In this document: positions 25,913 to 34,129 of the stretch, piece by piece
Layout of the letters: every line of letters begins with the position of its first letter
Numbering within the stretch: the first letter of the stretch is position 1
Assembly: GCA_034111645.1 (NCBI GenBank)
Contig: JAWUWW010000002.1
Span: forward strand, 1-64,000
Direction: 5' to 3'
DNA: 64,000 nucleotides
From: CANLBN01 sp034111645
Lineage (GTDB): Bacteria > Pseudomonadota > Gammaproteobacteria > Pseudomonadales > Cellvibrionaceae
Position numbers and translations under genes: made by a program
The notes under the pieces: model-generated
Database searches by the model: none
The model's input: only the letters and a program-made list of their open reading frames with translations
Told to the model about the DNA's origin: nothing

Positions 25913-26677
25913 ATGTCACAGCTCATCGATAAACTTAAAAGTCATTATGCCTATCCTCAATATCGGTTATTAGTTTTTGCCAAATCACCTATATTAGGCA
26001 GCGCAAAAACTCGCTTACAACCACTGTTACCAAAAGAGTTTTCATTAGCATTACACTGTCAGTTACTCAAAACGATTTTAAAGCAATGGAGCGCATCAGC
26101 TATTTGCCCAATAGAGTGTTGGCTTGCGGGTGACGAAGATAGTTTTGTAGAAAAAATAATAAATGATGAAGCGGCTAACTTAAAAGCGCTTCCCCTCTGG
26201 CAACAAAAAGGTCAAGATTTGGGCGAGCGTCTCGCGCATGCAATAGAGACCACATTTGCCCATGCACAATTTGCTACAACATCATCAAAAATTAATACGC
26301 AAAAGCAAAAAAAAATAAAAGGTGTTTTTGTTGTTGGCTCTGATTGCCCGTTTATTAATGCTGAATATCTGCGAGATGCTTGTTTAAAGCTCGAAAAATA
26401 CGATGCTGTCATTGGACCCGCTGATGACGGTGGCTATGTTTTATTAGGTGTTAAAGTATCCAATACCAAATTGTTTAAAGATATCGACTGGGGTAAAAGC
26501 TCTGTTTATGAACAGACGCTTTCGAGATTACGCGAGACCAAGCTAAATTATTATGAATTGCCTTCATTGCCAGACATTGATCATCCGCAAGATTTGTTAA
26601 AGTTAAAAGGGCACAAAGACTTTAGTCATTTGTTGGCCCAAGCGGATAAATTAATAGACTATAAAAATAATTTATAA
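25913..26677 (+). CDS. DUF2064 glycosyltransferase, arsenosugar-associated (TIGR04282 type)
   Basis: The 254-residue protein is a nucleotide-sugar-transferase-like GT-A enzyme. It shows FAKSPILGSAKTRLQPLLP near residues 19-37 (the P-loop-like nucleotide site), VVGSDCPFINAEYL (about 138-151) with the catalytic Asp, and IGPADDGGYVLLG (about 165-177). These are the DUF2064/CofC-like marks. It completes the ArsS-linked trio. The short acidic or polar insert between about 120 and 134 (TSSKINTQKQKKIKG) looks like a loop expansion. The leftward flgN gene follows, with stops 31 bp apart. Confidence 0.87.
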   Translation: MSQLIDKLKSHYAYPQYRLLVFAKSPILGSAKTRLQPLLPKEFSLALHCQLLKTILKQWSASAICPIECWLAGDEDSFVEKIINDEAANLKALPLWQQKGQDLGERLAHAIETTFAHAQFATTSSKINTQKQKKIKGVFVVGSDCPFINAEYLRDACLKLEKYDAVIGPADDGGYVLLGVKVSNTKLFKDIDWGKSSVYEQTLSRLRETKLNYYELPSLPDIDHPQDLLKLKGHKDFSHLLAQADKLIDYKNNL

Positions 26678-26708
26678 CTATTAATTTATCTGTCTGTTCT
26701 ATGAGCTA

Positions 26709-27185
26709 TTAGGCCTGAGTTAGCATGGCCGAATAATTATTTGAACGCTTGGCGCCTTTTGCATCATAAATGTCAGCTTGCTGTGTATTGCCGCGCATGA
26801 TTTGGAGCAATGCATTATGCGATTGAACGCCACGATTAATTAATTTTCCGTTGACGCTATTAATAGTTTTACAATGTTCTATTGTCGTTTTTACTTGCTG
26901 CCAAGTTTCTTTCACGCCATTGTCATTAAAAGATTCTAACAATAACGACCAGTTTTTTTCATTAGCTGCCTGATTTGAAGACAGTAATAACTGAGAGCGA
27001 AGCTGGGCATTCTTTTTAAGTCCATCTAATAATGGCGTCTTTTCTTTTAATAACTCTGACATTGCCGCGTAGTCACGTGCTTGTGTCGAGTCAGTTTCTT
27101 TCTCTAAAATGGCAAGCAGTTGCCGACTAGTGGCAAGATCTTGTTCTATCATTGCATGTACAGTAGTTAAATATTTAGAATTCAT
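26709..27185 (-). CDS. flgN: Flagellar export chaperone FlgN
   Basis: FlgN binds the hook-filament junction proteins FlgK and FlgL and brings them to the export apparatus. The 158-residue product is helical throughout, with the FlgN leader region LTTVHAMIEQDLATSRQLLAI and central NGKLINRGVQSHNALLQIMRG (about 116-136), which is the best-conserved part of the family. It is the last gene of the leftward flgA-flgM-flgN set, separated from flgM by an unusually long 404-bp gap. Confidence 0.85.
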   Translation of the reverse strand: MNSKYLTTVHAMIEQDLATSRQLLAILEKETDSTQARDYAAMSELLKEKTPLLDGLKKNAQLRSQLLLSSNQAANEKNWSLLLESFNDNGVKETWQQVKTTIEHCKTINSVNGKLINRGVQSHNALLQIMRGNTQQADIYDAKGAKRSNNYSAMLTQA

Positions 27186-27589
27186 TGTCTACAACCCCTA
27201 TTTTACGAATTTCTACAGTATCTACAGAGGTGATTGCAAAGACAGTGCCACTTTATCGAGAACTGTATTAACGACTATGAGTCGACTAAAAATAGTTAGC
27301 TAATATGTATCGTTTAATTGTAATTATTAAAGTTTATTGATGACAAAGATGCGAAAATGTTTATAGATAAATTCAAGCGAAGAATTTTTAAACCGTTAAG
27401 ACAAGGTCTATCGAAAGGAAGCTGTTTTGTTAAAAGTTTATATTTAAAGAGGATAAATTTTTTATCAAAGAGTCTGACTAAAAATCTATATTAAGGCATT
27501 CTCAGATTAAAAGCTTAATCAGAAGAGTTTATCAACGCTGTGGCTATGAATGGTGGACGAGAGAGCTAATTAAGATTGATGCACTGATT
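27186..27589. other. Gap between flgM and flgN, no gene seen
   Basis: About 400 bp of AT-rich sequence lies between two genes that are normally adjacent. I see no clear hairpin with a T-run for flgM on the minus strand and no second sigma-28 motif for flgN. The region may be an insertion or a deletion scar. Confidence 0.4.
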
Positions 27590-27904
27590 TTACAGTGCAC
27601 CAGAATTTAATAGTTTATCGGCAATATTTTCGGCATCAATAGTATAGGTACCATTTTCAATTGACTGTCGAATGCTTTCTACACGAGCGCTATCAACATC
27701 GGGTGCTTCATTGATGCGTGCTTCTAAGCTCGTTAGAGTTAGTGCCTTTTGGCTTAATTCAACGTTATCTGTTGATGCATTGTCCGTTGTTGAATTAGCA
27801 TTACGAGCCGCTGATTCTCCCGACTGACTACGGCTAGATTCAGAGGCTCTATTATTGCTCAGCGTACTATTATTAACGCCAAGGTTGTTGATATTAATAG
27901 CCAT
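27590..27904 (-). CDS. flgM: Anti-sigma-28 factor FlgM
   Basis: FlgM holds sigma-28 (FliA) inactive until the hook is finished and FlgM is exported. The 104-residue protein has the usual disordered N-terminus (MAININNLGVNNSTLSNNR, then Ser/Asn/Ala-rich). The conserved C-terminal helices begin at VELSQKALTLTSLEARI (about 48-64) and include VESIRQSIENGTYTIDAENIADKLL (75-99), the sigma-binding part. A sigma-28 promoter motif 128 bp upstream (28033-28059) would give the expected autoregulation. Confidence 0.9.
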   Translation of the reverse strand: MAININNLGVNNSTLSNNRASESSRSQSGESAARNANSTTDNASTDNVELSQKALTLTSLEARINEAPDVDSARVESIRQSIENGTYTIDAENIADKLLNSGAL

Positions 27905-28032
27905 TATCTTGTCCCATGTAACCTTTTACTAATATGTGTGTAAATGCACAAAGCGGTTCAACTTGCTTTAGATGCTGTGATCAACCGCAGCTGAGCCACA
28001 AAAACTCAGTTATGCATTATTTATCTAATATG

Positions 28033-28059
28033 CTATCGGCATTAATACTAGTTACTTTA
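28033..28059 (-). promoter_or_regulatory. Sigma-28 promoter for flgM
   Basis: On the minus strand TAAAGTAA and GCCGATAG are separated by exactly 11 bp, against the consensus TAAAGTTT-N11-GCCGATAA. It lies about 128 bp before the flgM start and points towards it. Confidence 0.7.
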
Positions 28060-28175
28060 GCTATATTTTCAAATAAAACGCTGACCCGATGCAATAATAA
28101 CATATAAGGATAAAAATTTGTTTATTATCAATAGCTTACTGTATTTAATAAGATGCTTTAATTTGGTTTAAACTG

Positions 28176-28889
28176 TTATAAAACTTCGACTCTGCCAATC
28201 GATACTGCTTCTCCCTGAATAGTGCGATTAGATTCATCATTTTTTACCCGTATACGCTCACCCTTAATTGCATCCTGTAGTGCAATACCTTGATTAATTA
28301 CGGACAATGCCCCTCTTTTAGTCACAATAGTGACCTTATCGCCTTTTTGAATGATCACAGGCAATTCTAATTGGTTTTGATAAATGACGGTGCCTGCTCG
28401 GATAGGTCGAACAATTTGTTGGCCAATTAAATCGCTTTCTTCAACGCTATATCCACCGCGTAATCGATATATGTCTTTTTTTGATGTGTTTAAGTCAGCA
28501 GCGGTAATAATATGACGCCTGGGTAGTTCACCGCTTGCGGTAATAACATCCATTTCTTGGGTGATAGTACTGATTGTAAAAATTGACCACGGTGATATTG
28601 AAGATTCGCATCTAACTTTGATTGAAGTGTTGCGTTTAATTGTTTGACCTTGTAACTCAAATGCTAATGGTACGTCACATTGATTAAGTTTTAAGCGCGG
28701 ATCTATCTTTCTAACGCTGACATTAACCGTTATATCTTGATTATTATTTAATTGTGACTCTACTTTTTTTAAGACAAATTGCTCAATGTTGGCCTGCAGA
28801 GCATGGTGATTAATAGTTTTGGCAGCATATGCAGGAGTTATCATTAAAAAGTAGGAAAAAATTAATAAATAATTAGTCGCATTCATCAT
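28176..28889 (-). CDS. flgA: FlgA, periplasmic chaperone for P-ring assembly
   Basis: FlgA helps FlgI form the P ring in the periplasm. I place the start at the ATG at 28889 (with a second ATG at 28886), because AGGAC stands just upstream and the product then begins with a clean signal peptide ending PAYAA (about 18-23). The open frame runs much further upstream to 29111, but that part overlaps cheV and has no family likeness. The roughly 237-residue mature-type protein has the SAF-domain region (PRRHIITAADLNTSKKDIYRL, about 134-154) and the ending AVSIGRVEVL typical of FlgA. A sigma-54-like motif at 28966-28981 may drive it. Confidence 0.92.
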   Translation of the reverse strand: MMNATNYLLIFSYFLMITPAYAAKTINHHALQANIEQFVLKKVESQLNNNQDITVNVSVRKIDPRLKLNQCDVPLAFELQGQTIKRNTSIKVRCESSISPWSIFTISTITQEMDVITASGELPRRHIITAADLNTSKKDIYRLRGGYSVEESDLIGQQIVRPIRAGTVIYQNQLELPVIIQKGDKVTIVTKRGALSVINQGIALQDAIKGERIRVKNDESNRTIQGEAVSIGRVEVL

Positions 28890-28965
28890 TTTTGTCCTAT
28901 GCTTTAAAGAGATTATTAATAATATTGACAGATAATTGGCGTCATTCTTAGTTAATTTAATATTA

Positions 28966-28981
28966 AGCAAGTCGCATGCCG
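28966..28981 (-). promoter_or_regulatory. Probable sigma-54 promoter for flgA
   Basis: The minus strand reads CGGCAT-N5-TTGCT, close to the TGGCAC-N5-TTGCW consensus, keeping GG at -24 and GC at -12 with correct spacing. It is 77 bp before the chosen flgA start. In polar flagellates flgA is commonly FleQ-dependent. Confidence 0.5.
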
Positions 28982-29081
28982 CTATTAACAGCTCTATATT
29001 ATTACTTGATTTCCCTTTATATTTATCCCCAAGAAAGGGGAATAGATTGAAACGGGTCGATATACCCAGCGAGGAAAAATT

Positions 29082-30041
29082 ATGGTCAGTGTGATGGATT
29101 CGGTCAATCAACGCACACAGTTGGTTGGTGAAAATCGTTTAGAGTTACTCTTGTTTCGTCTAAACGGTGGTCAAATGTATGGAATTAACGTGTTTAAGGT
29201 GAAGGAAGTATTGCAATGTCCTCCATTAAATCAATTACCGCATCGCCATCGAGTTGTCCGTGGTGTTGCAAATATGCGCGGCAATACTATCTCGATTATG
29301 GATATGAATCTTGCGATTGGTAATGATGCCATTGAAAATATTGAAGAAAGCTTTGTTATCATTACTGAATATAATGGCTCTACACAGGGCTTTTTAGTTA
29401 AATCGGTCGAGCGTATTATTAATACCAATTGGGAGGATATTCATCCGCCACCAGGGGGTTCAGGTAAAGACAACTATCTAACGGCGGTTACCGAGCATGA
29501 TAAAATATTAATCGAAATTATTGATGTGGAAAAAATTCTAGCCGAAGTATCGCCACTACCTGCTGATGTTAGCAGTGAGTTAATCGAAGATGGTTTGTCT
29601 GAGCGCGTCATCAAAAAGCATATTTTGATTGTAGATGACTCAACTATTGCGCGTAAGCAAATACAGCGTGTTGTAGAGCAAATGGGCATTCGCTGTACCT
29701 TGCGTAAAGATGGACGTGCGGCACTGACATATTTAGAAGACATGCTGGCAGAGGGTAAAGACCCTTACGAAGAGCTTGTGTTAATTATTTCTGATATAGA
29801 GATGCCAGAGATGGATGGCTACACGTTTACCTCTGCGGTGCGTGCTAATGAAAAGCTAAAAGACTTACACATTATTTTGCATACTTCTCTAAGTGGTGTT
29901 TTTAACGAGGCAATGGTTAAAAAAGTGGATGCAAATGACTTTTTATCTAAATTCAACCCCGATCTTCTTGCTTCACGCTTAAATGAACGTGTTCATGCGA
30001 TCACCGGTGAAGCAATTGAAGTCGTTTCTGCTTTAAAATAA
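29082..30041 (+). CDS. cheV: Chemotaxis coupling protein CheV
   Basis: CheV links receptors to CheA and can be phosphorylated to tune the response. The 319-residue product has an N-terminal CheW-like domain (about 15-158, with RGVANMRGN at 60-68) and a C-terminal receiver (about 178-310). The receiver has Asp185/Asp186 (VDDS), phosphoacceptor Asp238 (ISDIEMPEMDG) and a late SKFNP in place of the usual KPF. The start ATG at 29082 follows GAGGAAAA. In Pseudomonas the order is flgA-cheV-cheR-flgB; here no cheR lies between cheV and flgB. Confidence 0.95.
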   Translation: MVSVMDSVNQRTQLVGENRLELLLFRLNGGQMYGINVFKVKEVLQCPPLNQLPHRHRVVRGVANMRGNTISIMDMNLAIGNDAIENIEESFVIITEYNGSTQGFLVKSVERIINTNWEDIHPPPGGSGKDNYLTAVTEHDKILIEIIDVEKILAEVSPLPADVSSELIEDGLSERVIKKHILIVDDSTIARKQIQRVVEQMGIRCTLRKDGRAALTYLEDMLAEGKDPYEELVLIISDIEMPEMDGYTFTSAVRANEKLKDLHIILHTSLSGVFNEAMVKKVDANDFLSKFNPDLLASRLNERVHAITGEAIEVVSALK

Positions 30042-30068
30042 ATTGACTGATGCTTTTATTTTGTCTAA

Positions 30069-30105
30069 CCAGTTGGAGTTCAGCTTTAAAAAGCCCTTCA
30101 ACTGG
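30069..30105 (+). terminator. Possible terminator after cheV
   Basis: CCAGTTG at 30069-30075 pairs with CAACTGG at 30099-30105 around a long loop, 28 bp after the cheV stop. The following bases (CACTTTATTAA) are only modestly T-rich, so this is a tentative call. Confidence 0.4.
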
Positions 30106-30454
30106 CACTTTATTAATTATAGCTAACCACAGAGATTAAGAGGCAGTACAAAAGTTAGCCAATAACGTCCAATCAACACTAAATTACTAAAAACTCTATT
30201 TTCTTTCGAATTTCCATACTCTTTCATTCGCACCCTCATATTTATACCGTCACATTCATTCTCGCACTCTTAAACACTCAAACACTCATACATTAAATCT
30301 CATCTATCAATACTCATTAATTTACAGTATCAATTATTATTTAGCGTTTATAAGGCGGCAATTGTTGCAGGCTCGGACAATAATTGCCGCTTTTATTAAC
30401 GTATTAAAATATTAAATACCTAATAAAATCAAATATATACATAAATTTATGTTT
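30106..30454. other. Gap between cheV and flgB with a guanine-poor stretch
   Basis: About 350 bp without a gene. The part from 30187 to 30315 has almost no guanine on the plus strand (about four in 130 bases) and repeats CACTCA/CATTCA-like words. No open frame, tRNA or known RNA is apparent. FleQ-type enhancer sites for the flgB promoter would be expected here, but I cannot identify one. Confidence 0.4.
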
Positions 30455-30470
30455 TGGCACAAGCTTTGCT
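30455..30470 (+). promoter_or_regulatory. Sigma-54 promoter for flgBCDE
   Basis: TGGCAC-N5-TTGCT is a perfect match to the -24/-12 consensus with correct spacing, 46 bp before the flgB ATG. It would require an enhancer-binding activator, for which FleQ (59.4 kb) is the obvious candidate. Confidence 0.88.
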
Positions 30471-30515
30471 ATTAGTTATGTATAGATAGAAAACATTACA
30501 AAATTGGATAGCACC

Positions 30516-30917
30516 ATGGCAATTAACTTTGAAAAAGCTTTAGGTATTCACGAACAGGCACTACGCGTTCGTGGGCAGCGTGCGCAAGTATTGGCTAATA
30601 ACTTAGCTAATGCTGATACTCCAGGTTTCAAAGCACGTGATATTGACTTTAAAGGTATCTTGCAAGGTCAAGAGCAGCTTTCAATAGGCTCTACATCATT
30701 AAAAACGACGAGCGGCGGTCATATGGCAGGTCAAACTCTAGCGGCTGATACTAGTTTGATGTACCGAACTCCTACTCAGCCATCAATTGATGGTAACACC
30801 GTGGAAGAGCAAGTCGAACATGCTCAGTTTATGGAAAATGGCTTGGCATTTCAGGCAAGTTTCACCTTTTTAAATAGTAAGTTCACTGGGCTGATGTCAG
30901 CCATCAAAGGCGAATAA
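30516..30917 (+). CDS. flgB: Flagellar proximal-rod protein FlgB
   Basis: FlgB is part of the rod crossing the periplasm. I use the ATG at 30516, which gives a product starting MAINFEKALGIHEQALRVRG as in other FlgB proteins; an in-frame TTG at 30504 is less likely. The 133-residue protein has the rod signature LANNLANADTPGFKARDIDF (about 29-48) and the C-terminal FQASFTFLNSKFTGLMSAIKGE. It is the first gene of flgBCDE, with flgC following after 2 bp. Confidence 0.95.
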   Translation: MAINFEKALGIHEQALRVRGQRAQVLANNLANADTPGFKARDIDFKGILQGQEQLSIGSTSLKTTSGGHMAGQTLAADTSLMYRTPTQPSIDGNTVEEQVEHAQFMENGLAFQASFTFLNSKFTGLMSAIKGE

Positions 30918-30919
30918 TT

Positions 30920-31348
30920 ATGTCACTAACAAATATATTTGATATTGCGGGCTCAGCCATGAATGCGCAGAGTGTTCGCTTAAATACAACGGCGAGCAAC
31001 TTAGCAAATGCCGACGCTGCCGCATCAAGTATCGAAGAAACTTATCGTGGTCGACACCCAATTTTTACGGCACTCAATAACGATGTGTTAAATATGGATG
31101 CTGACAACAATGGCACCAATATTGGTGTTCAAGTCTTAGGTATTGTTGAGAGTGATGCGCCCCTTCAGCCTCGCTATGAGCCAGGGCATCCACTAGCAGA
31201 TGAGGAGGGTTATGTATTTTATCCTAATGTTAATCCTGTGGAAGAAATGGCAAATATGATTTCTGCCTCGCGTTCTTTTCAAATGAATGTTGAGGTAATG
31301 AACTCTGCAAAACAAATGATGCAACGTGTTTTAACCTTGGGTCAATAA
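30920..31348 (+). CDS. flgC: Flagellar proximal-rod protein FlgC
   Basis: FlgC is a rod protein, 142 residues, of normal length. The N-terminus FDIAGSAMNAQSVRLNTTAS and the ANLASNxA-like block (ASNLANADAA) mark the family, as do YEPGHPLADEEGYVFYPNVN (about 90-109) and the C-terminal NMISASRSFQMNVEVMNSAK. The start codon lies 2 bp after the flgB stop, indicating translational coupling. Confidence 0.95.
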   Translation: MSLTNIFDIAGSAMNAQSVRLNTTASNLANADAAASSIEETYRGRHPIFTALNNDVLNMDADNNGTNIGVQVLGIVESDAPLQPRYEPGHPLADEEGYVFYPNVNPVEEMANMISASRSFQMNVEVMNSAKQMMQRVLTLGQ

Positions 31349-31531
31349 TTGCGTCGTTGATAATAAATAGTTCTAAACAAATAGTTCTAAATAAATAGTT
31401 AGTAACAAGTAGTTGGTAACATATGGTTATTTACGAAAGTTTCTTAAAACGTAGTTGGTAAAAAGTAGCAGGTAACCATCATAAGTTACCCATAAAAATT
31501 ACCTTATTACAAAATAGAGTAGGTGACGATA

Positions 31532-32245
31532 ATGGACGGTATTACAGACAACACAGTTTTAAGCAGTTTATCGCTTAACGCCCGTCAACAAGAAAAAGCA
31601 GCCGCTGCGGGTTCAAATAATGAGTTGGGGCAATCAGCTTTTTTAGAATTAATGATTGCGCAATTAGAAAATCAAAACCCCCTAGATCCTCAAGAAAACT
31701 CTGCGTTTGTTGCACAACTTGCACAATTTAGCCAGGTAGAGGGCATCGATAAACTTAATAATAGTTTTGATAGCTTCGCGGCCAATGCAATTTCCAATCA
31801 AGCACTGCAGGCATCATCATTAGTTGGCAGTGCAGTGGCAGTGCCAGCAACTAGCGCAAATTTAGACGAAGGTAGCTTTGTCGGCGGCACCTTCAATGTG
31901 CCTAGTGCATCGGGTGATGTGAAGGTGAACATTTTAAGTGAAAATGGAATATTACTCGAGAGCATTGACTTGGGTGCGCAGCCAGCCGGTGAGATTTCTT
32001 TCCGTTGGGATGGCACACGCATGGAAGTAAACGGCGAGTTAGATAAATTCCGTTCAACAGATCCTATTCAGTCAGGTCGCTTTAGGTTTGAAGTACTAGC
32101 CTCTCAAAATGGTGAGGTTGAGCAGCTAGATACCGCGTTAACCGCTAATGTAAACAGTGTAACGGTCAATGCCAATAATCAATTGATGTTAAATCTAGCC
32201 GGAATTGGCCAAGTGAATTTAAGTGAAGTGAAGCAGTTTAATTAG
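31532..32245 (+). CDS. flgD: Hook-capping protein FlgD
   Basis: FlgD forms the temporary scaffold on which the hook grows. With the ATG at 31532 (AGGTGA 5 bp upstream) the product is 237 residues; a GTG at 31523 is also in frame. The conserved N-terminus has FLELMIAQLENQNPLDPQEN (about 38-57) and the AQLAQFSQVEGIDKLN block. A middle FLgD_ig/tudor-type region follows. It is separated from flgC by about 180 bp containing short degenerate repeats of AGTAGTTGGTAA-like words, unusual inside an operon. Confidence 0.94.
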   Translation: MDGITDNTVLSSLSLNARQQEKAAAAGSNNELGQSAFLELMIAQLENQNPLDPQENSAFVAQLAQFSQVEGIDKLNNSFDSFAANAISNQALQASSLVGSAVAVPATSANLDEGSFVGGTFNVPSASGDVKVNILSENGILLESIDLGAQPAGEISFRWDGTRMEVNGELDKFRSTDPIQSGRFRFEVLASQNGEVEQLDTALTANVNSVTVNANNQLMLNLAGIGQVNLSEVKQFN

Positions 32246-32330
32246 CAATTTAAAAACAATTAAAAGCTCTACGTAAAAATATTTAACAAAATCATATCTA
32301 AAATACAGTGTTGTAGACTAGGAGAAGAAC

Positions 32331-33953
32331 ATGTCATTTAATATCGCCCTCAGTGGTATTCGTGCAGCCAGCCAAGATTTAGAAGTGACCGGCAATAATA
32401 TTGCTAATGCTTCGACCAACGGTTTTAAACAATCGCGCACCGAGTTTGCCGATGTTTATACCTCTTCAATTGGTAATTCAGGGTCACTTTCTGTGGGTAG
32501 TGGTGTGCGGGTAGTAGATGTTGCCCAGCAGTTTGGAGAAGGTAATATTTCTTTCACCGATAATTTATTAGACTTAGCGATTAGTGGCACCGGCTTTTTT
32601 GTGACCAGCACTAATGGCGAGCAAGGCTTTACACGGGCAGGTTCTTTTGGTGTTGACGAAAATGGCTTTGTGGTCAATAGCAGCAATGGACGCCTTCAAG
32701 GTTTTAATGTCGATACCAATGGTAATGTGAATAACTTAATAGGTGATATAGGCGTCTCATCGGGTAATTTGCAGCCGCAAACGACCGGCCAAGTAAACCT
32801 AGAAGTTAATTTAGATTCAAGAGAAGCGCCACCGCAAACGGCTTTTTTCATTGATTTTTCAGGAGCACGGCTAGCTGAATTAAATACAGCGACTCCTGCG
32901 CCCATAACTATCACTAATCCGCAAGGTGTTGCAACGACTTTAAATCTAACACCCACTGGTGCTGAAACTGCGGCAGACATCAGTAACATATTAAATAATG
33001 CGTTAGGGGTTCAGTCCCAATTGAATGGCGCTGGTAGTGTAGAAATAATTTTAGATGAAGGTTATGAACTGACATCAAATCCTAGTATTGGCGCAGGCCC
33101 TACCCCTACATTGGATATAGCCGTATCAACTGCCTTTAGTATAGGTTTTGACCCCCTTGATTCGAACACCTTTAACCATACAACACCTACGATTATCTTT
33201 GATAGTTTGGGTAACTCGCATGTATTGCAGCAATATTTTATCAAACAACCTTACGATCCACTTGACCCAGCAGCACAGCCAGCTAATGCTTGGCAAGTTG
33301 TTACATTGGTTGACGGGCAAAATGTTGGTCCTGATGTTGCCGGAGTAGCATCCTTAGCGGTTCAAGACTTATTTTTCAGCCCCAATGGTACCTTTGATTC
33401 AGTGGCCTCAGGTGATATCGATATCACTAACTGGACGCCTCTTAATGCCAACGGCACACCAGTAGGCGCTATTGGGCCATTACCAGGTGGTGCAGCAGTT
33501 GGTACAGAAAGTTCTAACTTTAATGTCTCACTAATAGGCTCTTCTCAAGTTTCTGGTGATTTTGAAGTGCGGGCAGGCTCGCAAGATGGCACCACCACAG
33601 GCCGATTAGCAGGGCTTAGCATTAACGATGAAGGCATACTTGTTGCGCGCTATACCAATGGCCAAAATCGCGACCTTGCACAAATTGCCTTGGCAGATTT
33701 TGCTAACCCACAGGGTTTATCACCCTCTGGTAATACGAGTTGGAGCGAAACATCTGATTCGGGTGTGCCATTAATAGGTCAACCTGGTACCGCCTCTTTA
33801 GGGTTTATAGAATCTGGTGCACTAGAGGACTCTAACGTAGATTTATCAGAGCAGTTAGTAAATCTAATTATTGCGCAACGAAACTTCCAAGCAAATTCAA
33901 AAACAATTGAAACAGCTGACTCGGTAACGCAAACTATTCTTAACATTCGTTAA
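32331..33953 (+). CDS. flgE: Flagellar hook protein FlgE
   Basis: FlgE polymerises into the universal-joint hook. The N-terminus SFNIALSGIRAASQDLEVTG with NNIANASTNGFKQSRTEF (about 24-41) and the C-terminal EQLVNLIIAQRNFQANSKTI (about 507-526) match FlgE. At 540 residues it is longer than the roughly 400-460 residues usual in enterics and Pseudomonas; the additional length is in the surface-exposed middle (about 180-440), rich in Thr, Asn, Gly and Pro. It is the last gene before a repeat block, consistent with an operon end. Confidence 0.94.
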   Translation: MSFNIALSGIRAASQDLEVTGNNIANASTNGFKQSRTEFADVYTSSIGNSGSLSVGSGVRVVDVAQQFGEGNISFTDNLLDLAISGTGFFVTSTNGEQGFTRAGSFGVDENGFVVNSSNGRLQGFNVDTNGNVNNLIGDIGVSSGNLQPQTTGQVNLEVNLDSREAPPQTAFFIDFSGARLAELNTATPAPITITNPQGVATTLNLTPTGAETAADISNILNNALGVQSQLNGAGSVEIILDEGYELTSNPSIGAGPTPTLDIAVSTAFSIGFDPLDSNTFNHTTPTIIFDSLGNSHVLQQYFIKQPYDPLDPAAQPANAWQVVTLVDGQNVGPDVAGVASLAVQDLFFSPNGTFDSVASGDIDITNWTPLNANGTPVGAIGPLPGGAAVGTESSNFNVSLIGSSQVSGDFEVRAGSQDGTTTGRLAGLSINDEGILVARYTNGQNRDLAQIALADFANPQGLSPSGNTSWSETSDSGVPLIGQPGTASLGFIESGALEDSNVDLSEQLVNLIIAQRNFQANSKTIETADSVTQTILNIR

Positions 33954-34129
33954 TAGTGTTTTGATCACTAGCTCGATAAGCATCGGGCTAGTGATCGCAT
34001 TTCTTTTCTGATTGATGCTTTTTCTGTGTCATTCTTTTTTCTCATTTGCTTTGTTCATCCTGAGTTTTTCGAAGCAAGTCTGTTTTTCTATTCGATTGTG
34101 AAAATCTTTCACTTAGTAGTAATTATCCT

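Noticed and set aside
28890..29111. N-terminal extension of the FlgA open frame by 74 residues
   Set aside because: It overlaps the start of divergent cheV and contains no FlgA-like sequence; a signal peptide and ribosome site support the start at 28889.
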